Origin: Corbicula japonica | Taxonomy: Eukaryota > Mollusca > Bivalvia > Venerida > Cyrenidae | Assembly (NCBI GenBank): GCA_038501625.1 | Contig: JAZAYU010000010.1 | Coordinates: forward strand, 9,507,380 to 9,571,379 | Reading direction: 5' to 3' | Length of the DNA: 64,000 nt | In this document: piece by piece, positions 1-10,800 of the stretch | Numbering within the stretch: position 1 is the first letter of the stretch | Layout: each line of letters begins with the position of its first letter | Translations under genes and position numbers: made by a program | The notes under the pieces: generated by a model | What the model was told of the DNA's origin: nothing | What the model saw: only the letters and a program-made list of their open reading frames with translations | The model's database searches: none

Positions 1-252
1 TAGATGTGTTCCATTTAAAATAATGTTTTGTATCGCTTAGTTTTTGTGAATTTATGTAAATAGAATTTCAAGGAATTTTTAGGTCTTGCTTTGTTTCTTT
101 ACTTTTCTAACGTGTCTTACTGTATGCAAAATAAACTTACATTAGTAACATTCATTTGTGCAAAGTTTCATTGAACGGCATTTTGCCATTGTTGAGATTT
201 TGATAATTTTCATTTTATCGATGAATAGGATTGGGAGGAGTGTGGCAAGCCC
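1..252. mobile_element. Right arm of a TTAA-flanked long-TIR element
   Basis: Near-identical to 43425-43649, the right arm of the complete copy at 42967-43649; ends ggcaagccc then TTAA. The left arm is beyond the window. Confidence 0.75.
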
Positions 253-1333
253 TTAATAGTTAATGTAAAGATAATCTACCGAATGAGGGCACCAAATAAA
301 TTCATTGTTGGTGCCAAATCCTGATATGTTCTAGATAAACGATCATTTTGACAAAAATATTCTTTCTACCCACTGTGAATACCTAATACAAATGGTAGGT
401 TTTATCAAGGGGAAGTAACTAGCGTGGAATCGGGCAGACGAAATGCTAAAAGTTGCACCAGAGTAGGGCCTACCATCAATGTTAAATGTTCAATGTTCGA
501 TATCAATTTAACACGAATTCTATTAGCATAATTCCAAGCAAACAATATATTGGTGTGAATATCTACGTTTCCTCTATTCAAAAACACACGGCAAATTAGA
601 GGCTAACCTGCTTGTAGGAAAATAGTATGATCTCGGACTGACTAGACCCGATTTTAAACACTTTATCACAACTTTAACTTGGTATACGCTCTTCTAATCA
701 AACATGTTAGTAGGCATGAAATTGTTTTCACGGACCACAGAGGAATACTGCGTTGTTGTTTTTTTTTTCGGAAATACATCATATACTTATCTGTAGTGAT
801 AAACAGAATGCAAAATGCTCGTCGAAATAAGAGTCCCTTCAACAATATTGTAAAAGTAAAAAGAAATCACTGGCGCCTGAACAACAATTTTAAGTGCCAT
901 TTTACGCTTAATTGAATTCGAGCTTTTAGAGACTTTTCTACATTTATTTGGGTTAGATTTAACCCTTTTGCGTTGAATCAATCAGCTAATACATGTATGA
1001 TGGAACCCTTGGTATTGAAGGTAAAACAGCCGCACTAACGGAAGTAGGGTTTAGAGCGATTCCTGACCATGGATGTTTTAATTATATACGTAGAATAAGG
1101 ATTTTTAAACTATGATTATGGCAGTAAATATTCGCATATTTTGATAAAATGGAATAATATAAGTGACTTTGCACTATTTTTACAATAAAACAAGGGTGCA
1201 TTAGTAAGGGGTGGGTGGGGGGCTGGTCAAGCGCCAGTGTACATAATGTACAGAATGTTTATCTAATTCTCATCTAAATTGCACGCTAACGTCATGAAAA
1301 TAAAACATACTATAGTAAGCTAGTGTGGCATAC

Positions 1334-1446
1334 CTTCGACAAACTTCTTTGGCCCTTTCGTATGATCTTTTATTAACTCCTGAGAAAACCTTGTAACATT
1401 TTGCCCATCCTAAATTGAACCATCCGTCAGCATTGTTGCATTCTAG
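1334..1446 (-). CDS. C-type lectin-like gene, exon 2 (start of CTLD)
   Basis: 113 nt, acceptor tttctttttag, phase 0 in, donor AG|GTATGC, phase 2 out. Encodes L-E-C-N-N-A-D-G-W-F-N-L-G, K-C-Y-K-V-F and E-R-A-K-E-V-C. This is the first half of a long-form C-type lectin domain (C-x-x-G-W, K-C-Y, A-x-x-x-C). Such proteins are secreted and in molluscs serve in immunity or shell matrix; which one cannot be told because the carbohydrate-binding half lies outside the window. Confidence 0.78.
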
Positions 1447-1949
1447 CTAAAAAGAAAATTAGGCATTATGGAGCAATGTTTTTGTTGTTTGTTTGTTTTT
1501 TTTTTCGTTTCGGGCCCCATTATGGATAACCCCATTTATTCTGGAAAGAAACCGTATTACAAGTACATGTATATTTGTTATACAATTATTTAAACAATAC
1601 AATTTTTATACAGTTATTCAATAATCCACTTTGTTACACAGTTATTCAACATTGAATGTTTTTAGTTTCAAGGGTCTCGAAACATGAATCTTATATATTT
1701 GAAAACAGTAACACAACTATAGTAAAAGAATCTAGTTTTTCCCCGTCCCCCCTCCCCCAATTAAAGCAAAAAAACTTTACAATTTTGTATAAACTTCTTT
1801 GTAAAATACATCATTGTGACATCTCTAATTACAATACAATCGAAATAGTCAGAGCAGTTAATTTAATAAGGTAAACTGCCACTTACTCAAATTTAATCCA
1901 TTTAAAATGGAGCAATGTTTTTAACACTATAAAGTTATCAAGAAACAAA

Positions 1950-2195
1950 ATTCAATGACAGTTCACAATACCACAAATTTAAATCCTACGTTTCAGGGGG
2001 ATAAACGCCCCTTTTTCAAGAAGCTTTTACATGGATTTACAACTGTTTACATATGTAAAGCGGATGAACATGTAAAGGGAATGAATATGTAAACATTTGT
2101 AAATCCATGAAAAAAGCTCCTTGAAGAAGGAGGGTTTATCCCCCTGAAACGTAGGAATGAATTTTGTGTTATTGTGAACTGTCATGTTAGCACTA
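1950..2195. mobile_element. Inverted-repeat element (MITE-like)
   Basis: Arms of about 100 bp (gacagttcacaata...cctacgtttcaggggg) face each other around a short spacer. No target duplication was clearly recognised. Confidence 0.6.
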
Positions 2196-2645
2196 TAGAA
2201 TGAGCAGATAATTAACCCTCACGTTATCGAAGTTATTACAAATGTCGGTACTGTAAAAAACAAACCTAAAAAGTTGGGCGGGAGGAAATAATGACAGCGT
2301 TACGGCAATGGATCTCTCGTATAAGCGGGACCGGTGTTGGGCATTTCTACCCCTCCTTCAAAATGAAGACATTTTAACCCATAGACCTTTCAACCCCTAA
2401 AATGAAGACGGTTGATTCAAAATTGAAATTATAGGATATGAAATGTCTTCATTTATTAGGGTTGAAAAGTTTTAGTTTTTTGTTTGTTTGTTTTTGTGGG
2501 GGAGGGGTGGGAATTTCCTTATATAGGCTACATTTAATGCTGTGTGGCTCTGACGTGTATCCGATATGGGACGAATACCAGTACAGTTTTTATCATTTTT
2601 TATCATTGAAAATCCTTACGCATCTCTGCCAGACGCTTGCTTACT

Positions 2646-2668
2646 CCCCCCCCCCCCCCCCCCCCCGC
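2646..2668. repeat. Poly-C tract
   Basis: Uninterrupted run of about 20 C, then g. A mirror poly-G run is at 28630. Confidence 0.9.
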
Positions 2669-2815
2669 CCATTTCCTCCAACACACGCTCTTCGAAATAT
2701 TGGCATGTCAGATGTTAACAATGATCCGTTTGACTACTGTGTACGAAACTTGCACAATGTCCTTCTCTAAATTCAAAACTGCATAACATTTTTGTTTTAC
2801 GTGTTTTCAACATAC

Positions 2816-2875
2816 CTGGGCATAAGAAAATCCAACCAAGAGCATACAAACACAAAAGACACCTTGCATTCCCAT
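2816..2875 (-). CDS. C-type lectin-like gene, exon 1 (signal peptide)
   Basis: ATG at 2875; 20 codons, M-G-M-Q-G-V-F-C-V-C then M-L-L-V-G-F-S-Y-A-Q, a hydrophobic core with a small-x-A end typical of a secretory signal peptide. Phase 0 donor CAG|GTATGT. A second in-frame Met is two codons later; the first is chosen as the outermost. No coding frame joins it to the giant gene, whose stop is 4.8 kb away on the same strand. Confidence 0.75.
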
Positions 2876-2939
2876 TGTCAATTTTCAGACACGTGTTTTA
2901 AGTTTCATTCTAAAACAAAATCGAGTTACTTGATCGACT

Positions 2940-2970
2940 GCAAATGCCGACAACATAAATAGTTGTTTCT
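2940..2970 (-). promoter_or_regulatory. Possible core promoter of the lectin gene
   Basis: Read on the minus strand, an A/T-rich TATTTATG sequence occurs at about 2964-2952, some 80 bp before the ATG. Position suits a TATA-like element, but no other support. Confidence 0.25.
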
Positions 2971-2975
2971 GGGTG

Positions 2976-5105
2976 GCTTTTTAAACTTTCGAAATAGCGT
3001 ATTTCATGGGAGCCCGCCCTTTATTTTTGACATCTTAAACGCTTTATATAATAAAAATTGTGCTATCGCCCTGTTGCTTGAACTCTGGTTTTTATCACCT
3101 CTCTACCCAGGGTAAAAGTGTAAACGTGGTGGTAAATAATAATTTAAATAATTCTGTTGAAAATTGATACTCAACTTATAAGGAAAATGTCAAGTATACA
3201 GAAACAGTGGCACATAAAAAGAGATTTGTCCACGGCAATCCGTTGATAATTATGTGTTGTTGCACATAAATGTGGGATTGTCCATCCAAAGAAACTCGAA
3301 TTTTCGTCAGAAAACCGCCAAATACCTTTTTATGACGCCTTTAAAAATACACCTGGTGTTTTATATATGCAGGTGTGTTTTTTTAATATAGGCATATAGG
3401 GTCGAATTTCTTATAAGTAGTATTTTGATGTTTGTTGTTCCTGTGGCCCAACGAAATGCGTTGATAATTAGTTGTTCACTTTCCAAGGGCGGATCCAAAG
3501 AAAGTTAAGTAGATTGCTTGAACCCCTTTCGGCGGCTGCAATATTTTATTTTTTCACGGGGATTTTGGTCAGAAAGTTGGAAATTATCTTAAAACTACCA
3601 TATGACTGCCCCCAAACCAACCCCCATTTTGTAAATATTTATCCGACCCTGCTTCTGTTTTTGGGAAATGTATATATACATCTCGTGATTAGGTGCGTGT
3701 TTTTTTTTAAGATTTCATTACAGTTATTGTGTAATTAATGGCTTAATTTAGACACTAACACGGCTCCTTTCATATCCCTTGTAGTAACAGACCCGGTTTC
3801 GGATACCTCCAGCTCCATTTACTGTTGAAAATCTGTTGATATTTTATCATTCGGTCCCCACTATTTCTAACGTGTCACAATATTTCAGTGTTTTCTGCAG
3901 ATACATAATTCTGATACATCCGATTTCAGTTAACCCGACGTCTCACCACGGCTGGGAAACATTGGAACGACTACACTTTATATGAATAAAAAAACAACAA
4001 AGATGGAAAAAAAATTTCGCTTACAGCCTGATATCATCAGTCTTCTGTGCCCAAGATCGAGAAACTAAATATGGAGACCTGTCTTACATTTCAAGCGTCT
4101 GATTGGCTGAAATCGCGACTGGTCTCCAATCTTAGTTTTATGATCTTAGGCACTGGTCTTAAATTCTGATTCCTTTAAATCCAGGAACTTTTCAAAAGAA
4201 ACGGGTTTAAGTGGGTTTTTTTTGTAAACGTAATATATCGAACATTTAATATGCTACTTTCTTATAATTTTATGAACCATATGTTCAGTTCGGATAAAAG
4301 ACCATTACTTTTTAAAGACGAAAAAAACATACAGACCAAACATGAACACTTGATATTTCGTAGGAGAGAACAGCCGCTTGAAAATACCGTAAACCCCTTA
4401 GTCTGAGGACAGTTAAAAATAATTATAATTAAAACATTTCGTGTCCCAAATATTAGGGACAAAACATATTTTCAATGTGTCCCTAAACATAGTGGCAATA
4501 AAAAATACAAATTATTAAGGTGTCCCAATATATAGGGAGGCTAAAACTAATTAATTTCGTGAAAAATAAAGGTGATCTAATACTATTATTAAAGCTGTGT
4601 CAAACCTTATGGCATTTACGGTAAATAAGGCGTGGGTACTACCCCCAAAACGTCCAGTTTAAGCAGCAATAAAATATTTACAACTTTACTGGATAATTAA
4701 ATTCTGTGCTTAAGCTAAATGTTTAAGGGTTTCGAAAAACGACCAGATATTAAAACTAATGGAAGGTGAAACTCGAAACTGGCGAAGAAACTATCCACAC
4801 TCCACAGTAGGTTTTAAAAGTTTAAAGTATTACACTGTATTAAGAATGATTGAAATAAAATAAGAGCGTCTTTCCAATTTTTATTGTAATATAAATGGCT
4901 TCACGACATAAAAAAGATCAGTTACTATAGCTTGACTTATCAGTGTCCATAGTTGTTTAGGTTATTCAAAGTTTACAAACTAGAGGAAATATTACAAATT
5001 TGTAATTGTATGTTATTGTATATATACAATACCGAGACCCAATTGTACGTTTGTTGATGTCATTTTTCCTGGCAATACCCATCCCTAGAAACAACTAGCA
5101 GATGT
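2976..5105. other. Intergenic, no gene seen
   Basis: AT-rich spacer between the lectin gene promoter and the LINE relic. Holds a worn F2 copy (4050-4155) and a possible small TIR element at 4386-4623 (taccgtaaa ends). Nothing else recognised. Confidence 0.5.
4050..4155. mobile_element. F2 palindrome, worn
   Basis: gcccaagatc start, ctgattggctgaaat retained, right CCAAT arm deleted. Confidence 0.6.
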
Positions 5106-5109
5106 TTCA

Positions 5110-5800
5110 GGAAATGATTCTGGTGCAGCCTCGGTTACATGTGGGGTCTACAGGGATCAATTTTAGGCCCCTGTTATTACTAGTTTATGTTAATGAGATG
5201 TCCGAAGTAGCAAAAAAAGTAACTTCTATATGGTGATGACATGTAGCTATTCTTGTTGCAGGTGTTGTGGTTGCAGGCACATAGGTCAGTGGCTGAAAAT
5301 ATATTGACCCAAGATCTCCAATCTGCAAATTTTGGGGTAATAGATAGCAAATTTTTATTAAATCTATGTAAACAGAGTCCATCTTATTAGGCTCCAAACA
5401 AACGTTTGTGCAAATCAACTTCAACTTTTCCATGTACAGTCACCTCGCTCAATAAACGAAGACTGATTGTTTAGTTTTCCTGTATAGCCTCGTTCTGGGG
5501 ATTCAGAGTCAAGAAGGCCCGAAACCAAGTGGGCCGTCTTGGTTTTGGGCCTTCTTGACTCGATACCGTTCTGGGTTGATATCCGGTCGGTTACGAGAAG
5601 TTACTCGTACTGGACTGCAAAACGGTTTATTGGAAAGGCGTATTATGCATAACTGAAGCTATTCTTTACCATTCTTTGCCATGTGAATCTATATCTTCTG
5701 TAATTAAAAAGGCCAGTGCAAGACTAAACTTTCAGAAAAAGCAAGTTCCTTAACGAGACAACAAAGAAAACTAGATGGTGCGCCTGTCTTCTAAAATTAT
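5110..5800 (+). pseudogene. Degenerate LINE reverse transcriptase fragment
   Basis: Frameshifted traces of the palm domain: G-S-I-L-G-P near 5152-5170, then L-L-L-L-V-Y-V-N-E-M, then L-Y-G-D-D-M at 5226-5243, matching the Y-x-D-D catalytic motif of non-LTR retrotransposons. Several stops and frameshifts; no intact frame. Clade not assigned. Confidence 0.55.
5506..5561. repeat. 24-bp hairpin in the LINE relic
   Basis: gagtcaagaaggccc arms with one mismatch in 24 and an 8-base loop. It breaks the RT-like frame. Confidence 0.7.
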
Positions 5801-6400
5801 AATAAAGTCATGGGAGGGAAATAATTAAAGATAAGTATGACCGTGAACTTTTAGTATATACATTGCCAGAATTTTTAATTGAACAAATAACTATGACCTT
5901 GAACTGTTGGTATATACATTGCCTGAATTTTGATTTTCCTGCTAATGAGCATCTACAAAGCGGATACAAAGGGTCATACTCACAGATTTTCTTCATTTTA
6001 ACTTATATTGACACAACCACGGAAGTAACATTGCGACAATTTTTACATATATCAATCACGTTGCGGTCGCAATGATTCCCTGACATGATATAAGAGCTAC
6101 TCTCAACCAAACTGCTAGTCATGCAGACAACATAACTCAACCACATTGGTAGTTATGCTCCCAAACCATATTGATACAACATGGGTAGGCAGACAAGATA
6201 CTCCCAACCACAACAATAATGAAAGTAACAATGCATTTCTTTTGATAACTTTATTATTTTATGATAGACAAAATACATCATTTTCTAATATTAAACATTT
6301 TCAGTAACTTGATATCAAAGTCATCTTTTACTCTTAAATTATGCTAATGTCTAGGTATGGCACTTGGAATAAACAATCACAGATTAGTGTTTAACAATTG
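5800..6400. other. Spacer, no gene seen
   Basis: AT-rich. Open frames on both strands here lack any family pattern. The candidate poly(A) signal of the giant gene is at 6250-6255. Confidence 0.4.
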
Positions 6401-6416
6401 AGAAAGTCTACCTGTA

Positions 6417-6558
6417 CCCAGGATCATAAAATTCAATCTGGAGACCAGTCTAAAATCTCAAGCATCTGATTGGCTGAAATGTTGACTAGTTGCCATTTCA
6501 GCCAATCAGATGCTTGAGATTTGAGACTGGTCTCCAATCTTAATTGTATGATCTTGGG
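6417..6558. mobile_element. F2 palindrome (gatcataaaatt subtype)
   Basis: cccaggatcataaaatt / gtatgatcttggg; both CCAAT boxes kept. Confidence 0.8.
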
Positions 6559-6764
6559 CTCATGTGAAGTTTTCACTAAATAAACATTACAAAATTTGAT
6601 GACAAAGTTAATGTTAATAACATATTTCTATGCACAAAATTTGATGACAAAGTTAATATTTCTATGCACTAGTAGTAGACATGATATTATAATTATTATT
6701 CTTGTCTGAATTTGTTTTTGTTTAATCAAAGAACCAAACTATTGATTGTCTTTCCAGTTAACAA

Positions 6765-7735
6765 CAGTCCATTCAAACGAATGAACAGGTTCAAACAGTC
6801 TGCAGAGTGTGTAGATGACTTCTGTATCTGCAGTCAAAATGTTAAAACAGTCTACAGATTCTGCAAACAACCTCTATATCTTTAGGTGAATCATTTAAAT
6901 AGTCTGCAGATTCTGCAGATGGCCGATGTATCCAAAGGTGACTTTTTGAACCAGTCTGCAGATGCCAATGTATCCAAAGGTGACTTTTTAAACCAGTCTG
7001 CAGATGCCAATGTATCCAAAGGTGACTTTTTGAACCAGTCTGCAGATGCCAATGTATCCAAAGGTGACTTTTTGAACCAGTCTGCAGATGCCTATGTATC
7101 CAAGGTGATCTGTTAACCCTTTCCTAGATATATACGCATTTTTACACATGTGCGACCAGTGTAGTTTATGCATGTGCGACCAGTGTAGATCCAGATCAGC
7201 TTGCACGTCCATGCCATCTGATCAGGATCTGCACTGGTCGCATTTTGGTCAAAAATAACCTAATGAATCAATAAGCGAACAGTTTAGATCCTGATTAGAT
7301 GGCACGGATGTGCTGGCTGATCTCGATCTAAACTGTTCTCCCTAGCAATAAAGGTGTGTCTATACAGGAAAGGGTTAAACCAGTCTGCAGTGCTGAAAAT
7401 GACCAATGTATCTAAACCAGTCTGCAAATTATGTAGATTACCACTGTATCCAAATGTGAAACATAAAACCAGTCTGCAGATTCTGCAGATAACCAAGGTA
7501 TCCAAAGATGAATCATTAAACCAGTCTGCATATAGTCAATGTGTCTCTAAATGTGAATTGTTAAACTAGTCTGCGGTTTCTGCAGATGACCAATGTATCC
7601 AAAAGTGAAAAGTATAATCTGCAGATGATCAATTTATATTTAAAGGTGAATTGTAAAACCAGTCTGCAGATGACCAATATATTCAAATGTGAATTGTTAA
7701 ACCAGTCTACAGATTCTTCGGACGACCTCTGTATC
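6765..7735. repeat. 42-bp and related minisatellite at the gene's 3' end
   Basis: Imperfect units with a core aaccagtctgcag followed by atgccaatgtatccaaagg. Between about 6919 and 7099 four units are nearly identical and 42 bp long (14 codons), so both strands stay open. Elsewhere units are 45-55 bp and more diverged. An F1 element splits the array at 7117-7374. The stop codon of the giant gene lies in the unit at 7697-7735. Confidence 0.85.
7117..7374. mobile_element. F1 element, splits the 3' minisatellite
   Basis: ccctttcc...ggaaaggg with TTAA on both sides (7113, 7375). Two hairpins plus a short internal duplication of gcatgtgcgaccagtgtag. Confidence 0.85.
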
Positions 7736-7818
7736 TGGTGGTAGATCTGCATAGTCTTGAATATAAAACTGGGAATAAACATTTGTTGCCAGCTTGAAAA
7801 CTTCCAGTCTGTCAGGCC
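7697..7818 (-). CDS. Giant gene exon 40 (VWA end and stop)
   Basis: 122 nt, acceptor acatttcag, phase 1 in. P-D-R-L-E-V-F-K-L-A-T gives the last VWA helix; the protein ends R-R-I-C-R-L-V then TAA. The intron before it is 5.4 kb and filled with repeats. The last nine codons are one unit of the minisatellite that continues downstream. Confidence 0.85.
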
Positions 7819-10800
7819 CTGAAATGTAAAAAGTTTTCATTATTCAAAGATATCAATCACACTTTGATTTTAAATTTCATCCTTACCTCTGAAAAAGCAA
7901 TGCAACGAGAAAATGACAGTCTTTTTTATACCAGCAAATAAGCTAACTGATAACATTTTTAATACATTAACTTTTGATCTTTTGGATTTGATGTTTAACC
8001 CATACACCTTTTATTTGCGTCATCCAGGCCTCCTAGCAGGCCTGAACAAAATAAAAGGTTTTTTACATAGGTTTCAATCAATGGAAATAAAGGCCTTTTA
8101 GGGTAAACTATTAAGGCATGTAAATAAAGGAAATTTATTTCGAATTTCTTTTTTAAAAATACTGAACAAAAATGAAAAGTATCCACTTTTTATGCTTATC
8201 TCATTAACATATTTTCATTTAATCAGGACAGCATTGAATGGTGTTTTATTACTTAATCTCCGTTGTTTTTAAGTTAATTTGTTCATGAATAAAAACTTCC
8301 ATACCAAGACCTGAGGAACTGCCAATCGAATAATAATTAATCATGGATTACAAAACACTACATATTCAACAAGAGCTGTCACTTGAAATTGACATATGCC
8401 CCCGAAATGCAGCTTTGAAATCGAATAGGTATACATATGTAATAAATAAACATATGTAATGAAAAATATGCTTGTGGAAGACAAAGAATACTGCATGCAT
8501 ATAATGTGAAAGATGAAAGGATCATATGTTTCAAGTCTGTAGTAAATATATAGTTAAATAAAGTTAAATATTACATTTTTTTTAGAAAATTCTAAGAGTA
8601 TTGGGGAGATTATCCTGGAAAATGATTATTAGAGTTATGGACCTTACTACATATGATGTGGGTAATATGAACAAGAGGGCCATGATGGCCCTTTATCACT
8701 CACCTGAGTACAACAAAGTTGAGTTGCACGAGACCCAACGTCTTGATATGGTGAACATTTACACCAAGTTATTTTAAAATCCAATAAGAAAAAACAAATC
8801 TACAGCTTGGAAAAGAAAATGCTATTTTTAGTAACAGCGACCTTGACCTTTGACCTACCGGCATGGGTATGGTAAGCAACACATCCCCATGTCATGGTGA
8901 ACATTTATGTAAAGTTATTTTGAAATCACTCCATTCATTAGGAATTAACAGCCCAGACAAGAAAATTTTATTTTTAGTAACAGTGACCTTGACCTTGGAC
9001 CAACAGGCATGGGTATTGTACGCAAAACTACACCTTGTCATGGAAAACATTTGAGGCAAGTTATTTTTAAATCCAATGAGAAATAAAAAATTTACAGCCT
9101 GGACAAGATTTTTCTATTTTTAGTAACAGTGACCTTGTTTTTGACCCCAGGTGACTCATATTTAAACTCGTCCAATTAATAACTATGACATATGTCCTGA
9201 CCAAGTTTCTTTACAATCTGACAATCAGAGTAAAAATGTGACCACTATAGTGTTAACAAGAAAATTCTATTTTTAGTAACAGTGACCTAGTTTTTGGACC
9301 CAGATGACCCATATTCAAACTTGTCCGAGAAATCATTGGGACAAACATCCTGACCAAGTTTCATGACAATCGGAGCAAAAATGTAACTTCTAGAGTGTTA
9401 AGAAGAAAATTCTATTTTTAGTGACAGTGACCTAGTTTTTGGACCCAGATGACCCATATTCGAACTCGTCTGAGAAATCATTGGGACAAACATCCTGACC
9501 AAGTGTCATGACAATCAGAAGAAAAATGTGACCGCTAGAGTGTTAACAAGAAAATTCTATTTTTAGTTAGTGACCTAGTTTTTGGACCCAGATGACCCAT
9601 ATTCAAACTCATCCTAGAAATCATTTGGACAAACATCCTGACCAAGTTTCATGACAAATGGAGCAAAAATGTGACCGCTAGAGTGTTACCAAGAAAATTC
9701 TATTTTTAGTAACAGTGACCTAGTTTTTGGACCCAGATGACCCATATTCAATCTCGTCCAAGAAATCATTGGGACAAACATCCTGACCAAATTTCATGAC
9801 AATCAGAGCAAAAATGTGACCGCTAGAGTGTTAACAAGAAAATTCTTTTTTTAGTAACAGTGACCTAGTTTTTGGACCCAGATGACCCATATTCGAACTC
9901 GTCTGACAAATCATTGGGACAAACATCCTGACCAAGTTTCATGATATTCGGAGCAAAAATGTGACCGCTAGAGTGTTAACAAGAAATTTCTATTTTTAGT
10001 AACAGTGACCTAGTTTTTGGACCCAGATGACCCATATATGAACTCGTCCGAGAAATCATTGGGACAAACATCCTGACCAATTTTCATGATAATCGGAGCA
10101 AAAGTGTGACCACTAGAGTGTTAACAAGAAAATTCTATTTTTAGTAACAGTGACCTAGTTTTTAGACCCAGATGACCCATATTGGAACTCGTCCGAGAAA
10201 TCATTGGGACAAACATCCTGACCAAGTTTCATGACAATCGGAGCAAAAATGTGACCTCTAGAATGTTAACAAGAAAATTCTATTTTTAGTAACAGTGACC
10301 TAGTTTTTGGACCGAGATGACCCATATTCAAACTCGTTTGAGAAATCATTGGGACAAATATCCTGACCAAGTTTCATGATAATCCGTGCATAAATGTGAC
10401 TGCTAGAGTGTAAACAAGAAAATTCTATTTTTAGTAACAGTGACCTACTTTTTAGACCCAGATGACCCATATTGGAACTCATCCGAGAAATCATTGGGAC
10501 AAACATCCTGACCAAATTTCATGACAATCGGACAAAAAATGTAACCTCTATTGCGTTAACAAAATTTACCTTAGGGTTAGGGTTTAGGGTTAGGGTTAGG
10601 TAAAAAGGCCCATAACTCCGCCAAAAATAATCCGATCAGAAATTCCTTCGGATATGCACATCTATGCTTGGTGACAAACACTCCTGTGAAGTTTCAATGA
10701 AATCCCTCAAGCGGTTTGGGAGAAGAAGTGAGGACAAGATTTTGCTAAAAAGGGCCATAACTCAGCCAAAAATAGTCCGAGCAGAAATTCCTGACGATAT

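Larger units (their letters stand above)
6250..7696 (-). other. Probable 3' UTR of the giant gene
   Basis: Below the TAA the minus strand runs through the minisatellite and one F1 element. An AATAAA on the minus strand at 6255-6250 is the first clear polyadenylation hexamer noticed after the array. UTR extent is inference only. Confidence 0.3.

Noticed and set aside
1656..1874. Plus-strand 72-codon frame in the lectin intron
   Set aside because: Low-complexity, AT-rich, without start context or family match.
6886..7116. Plus-strand repeat protein N-V-S-K-G-D-F-L
   Set aside because: Product of the 42-bp minisatellite; no signal, splice or start context.
6765..7735. CRISPR-like array
   Set aside because: Eukaryotic context and tandem units without unique spacers; a minisatellite.
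10571..10600. Chromosome end
   Set aside because: Only about five units, with ordinary sequence on both sides.
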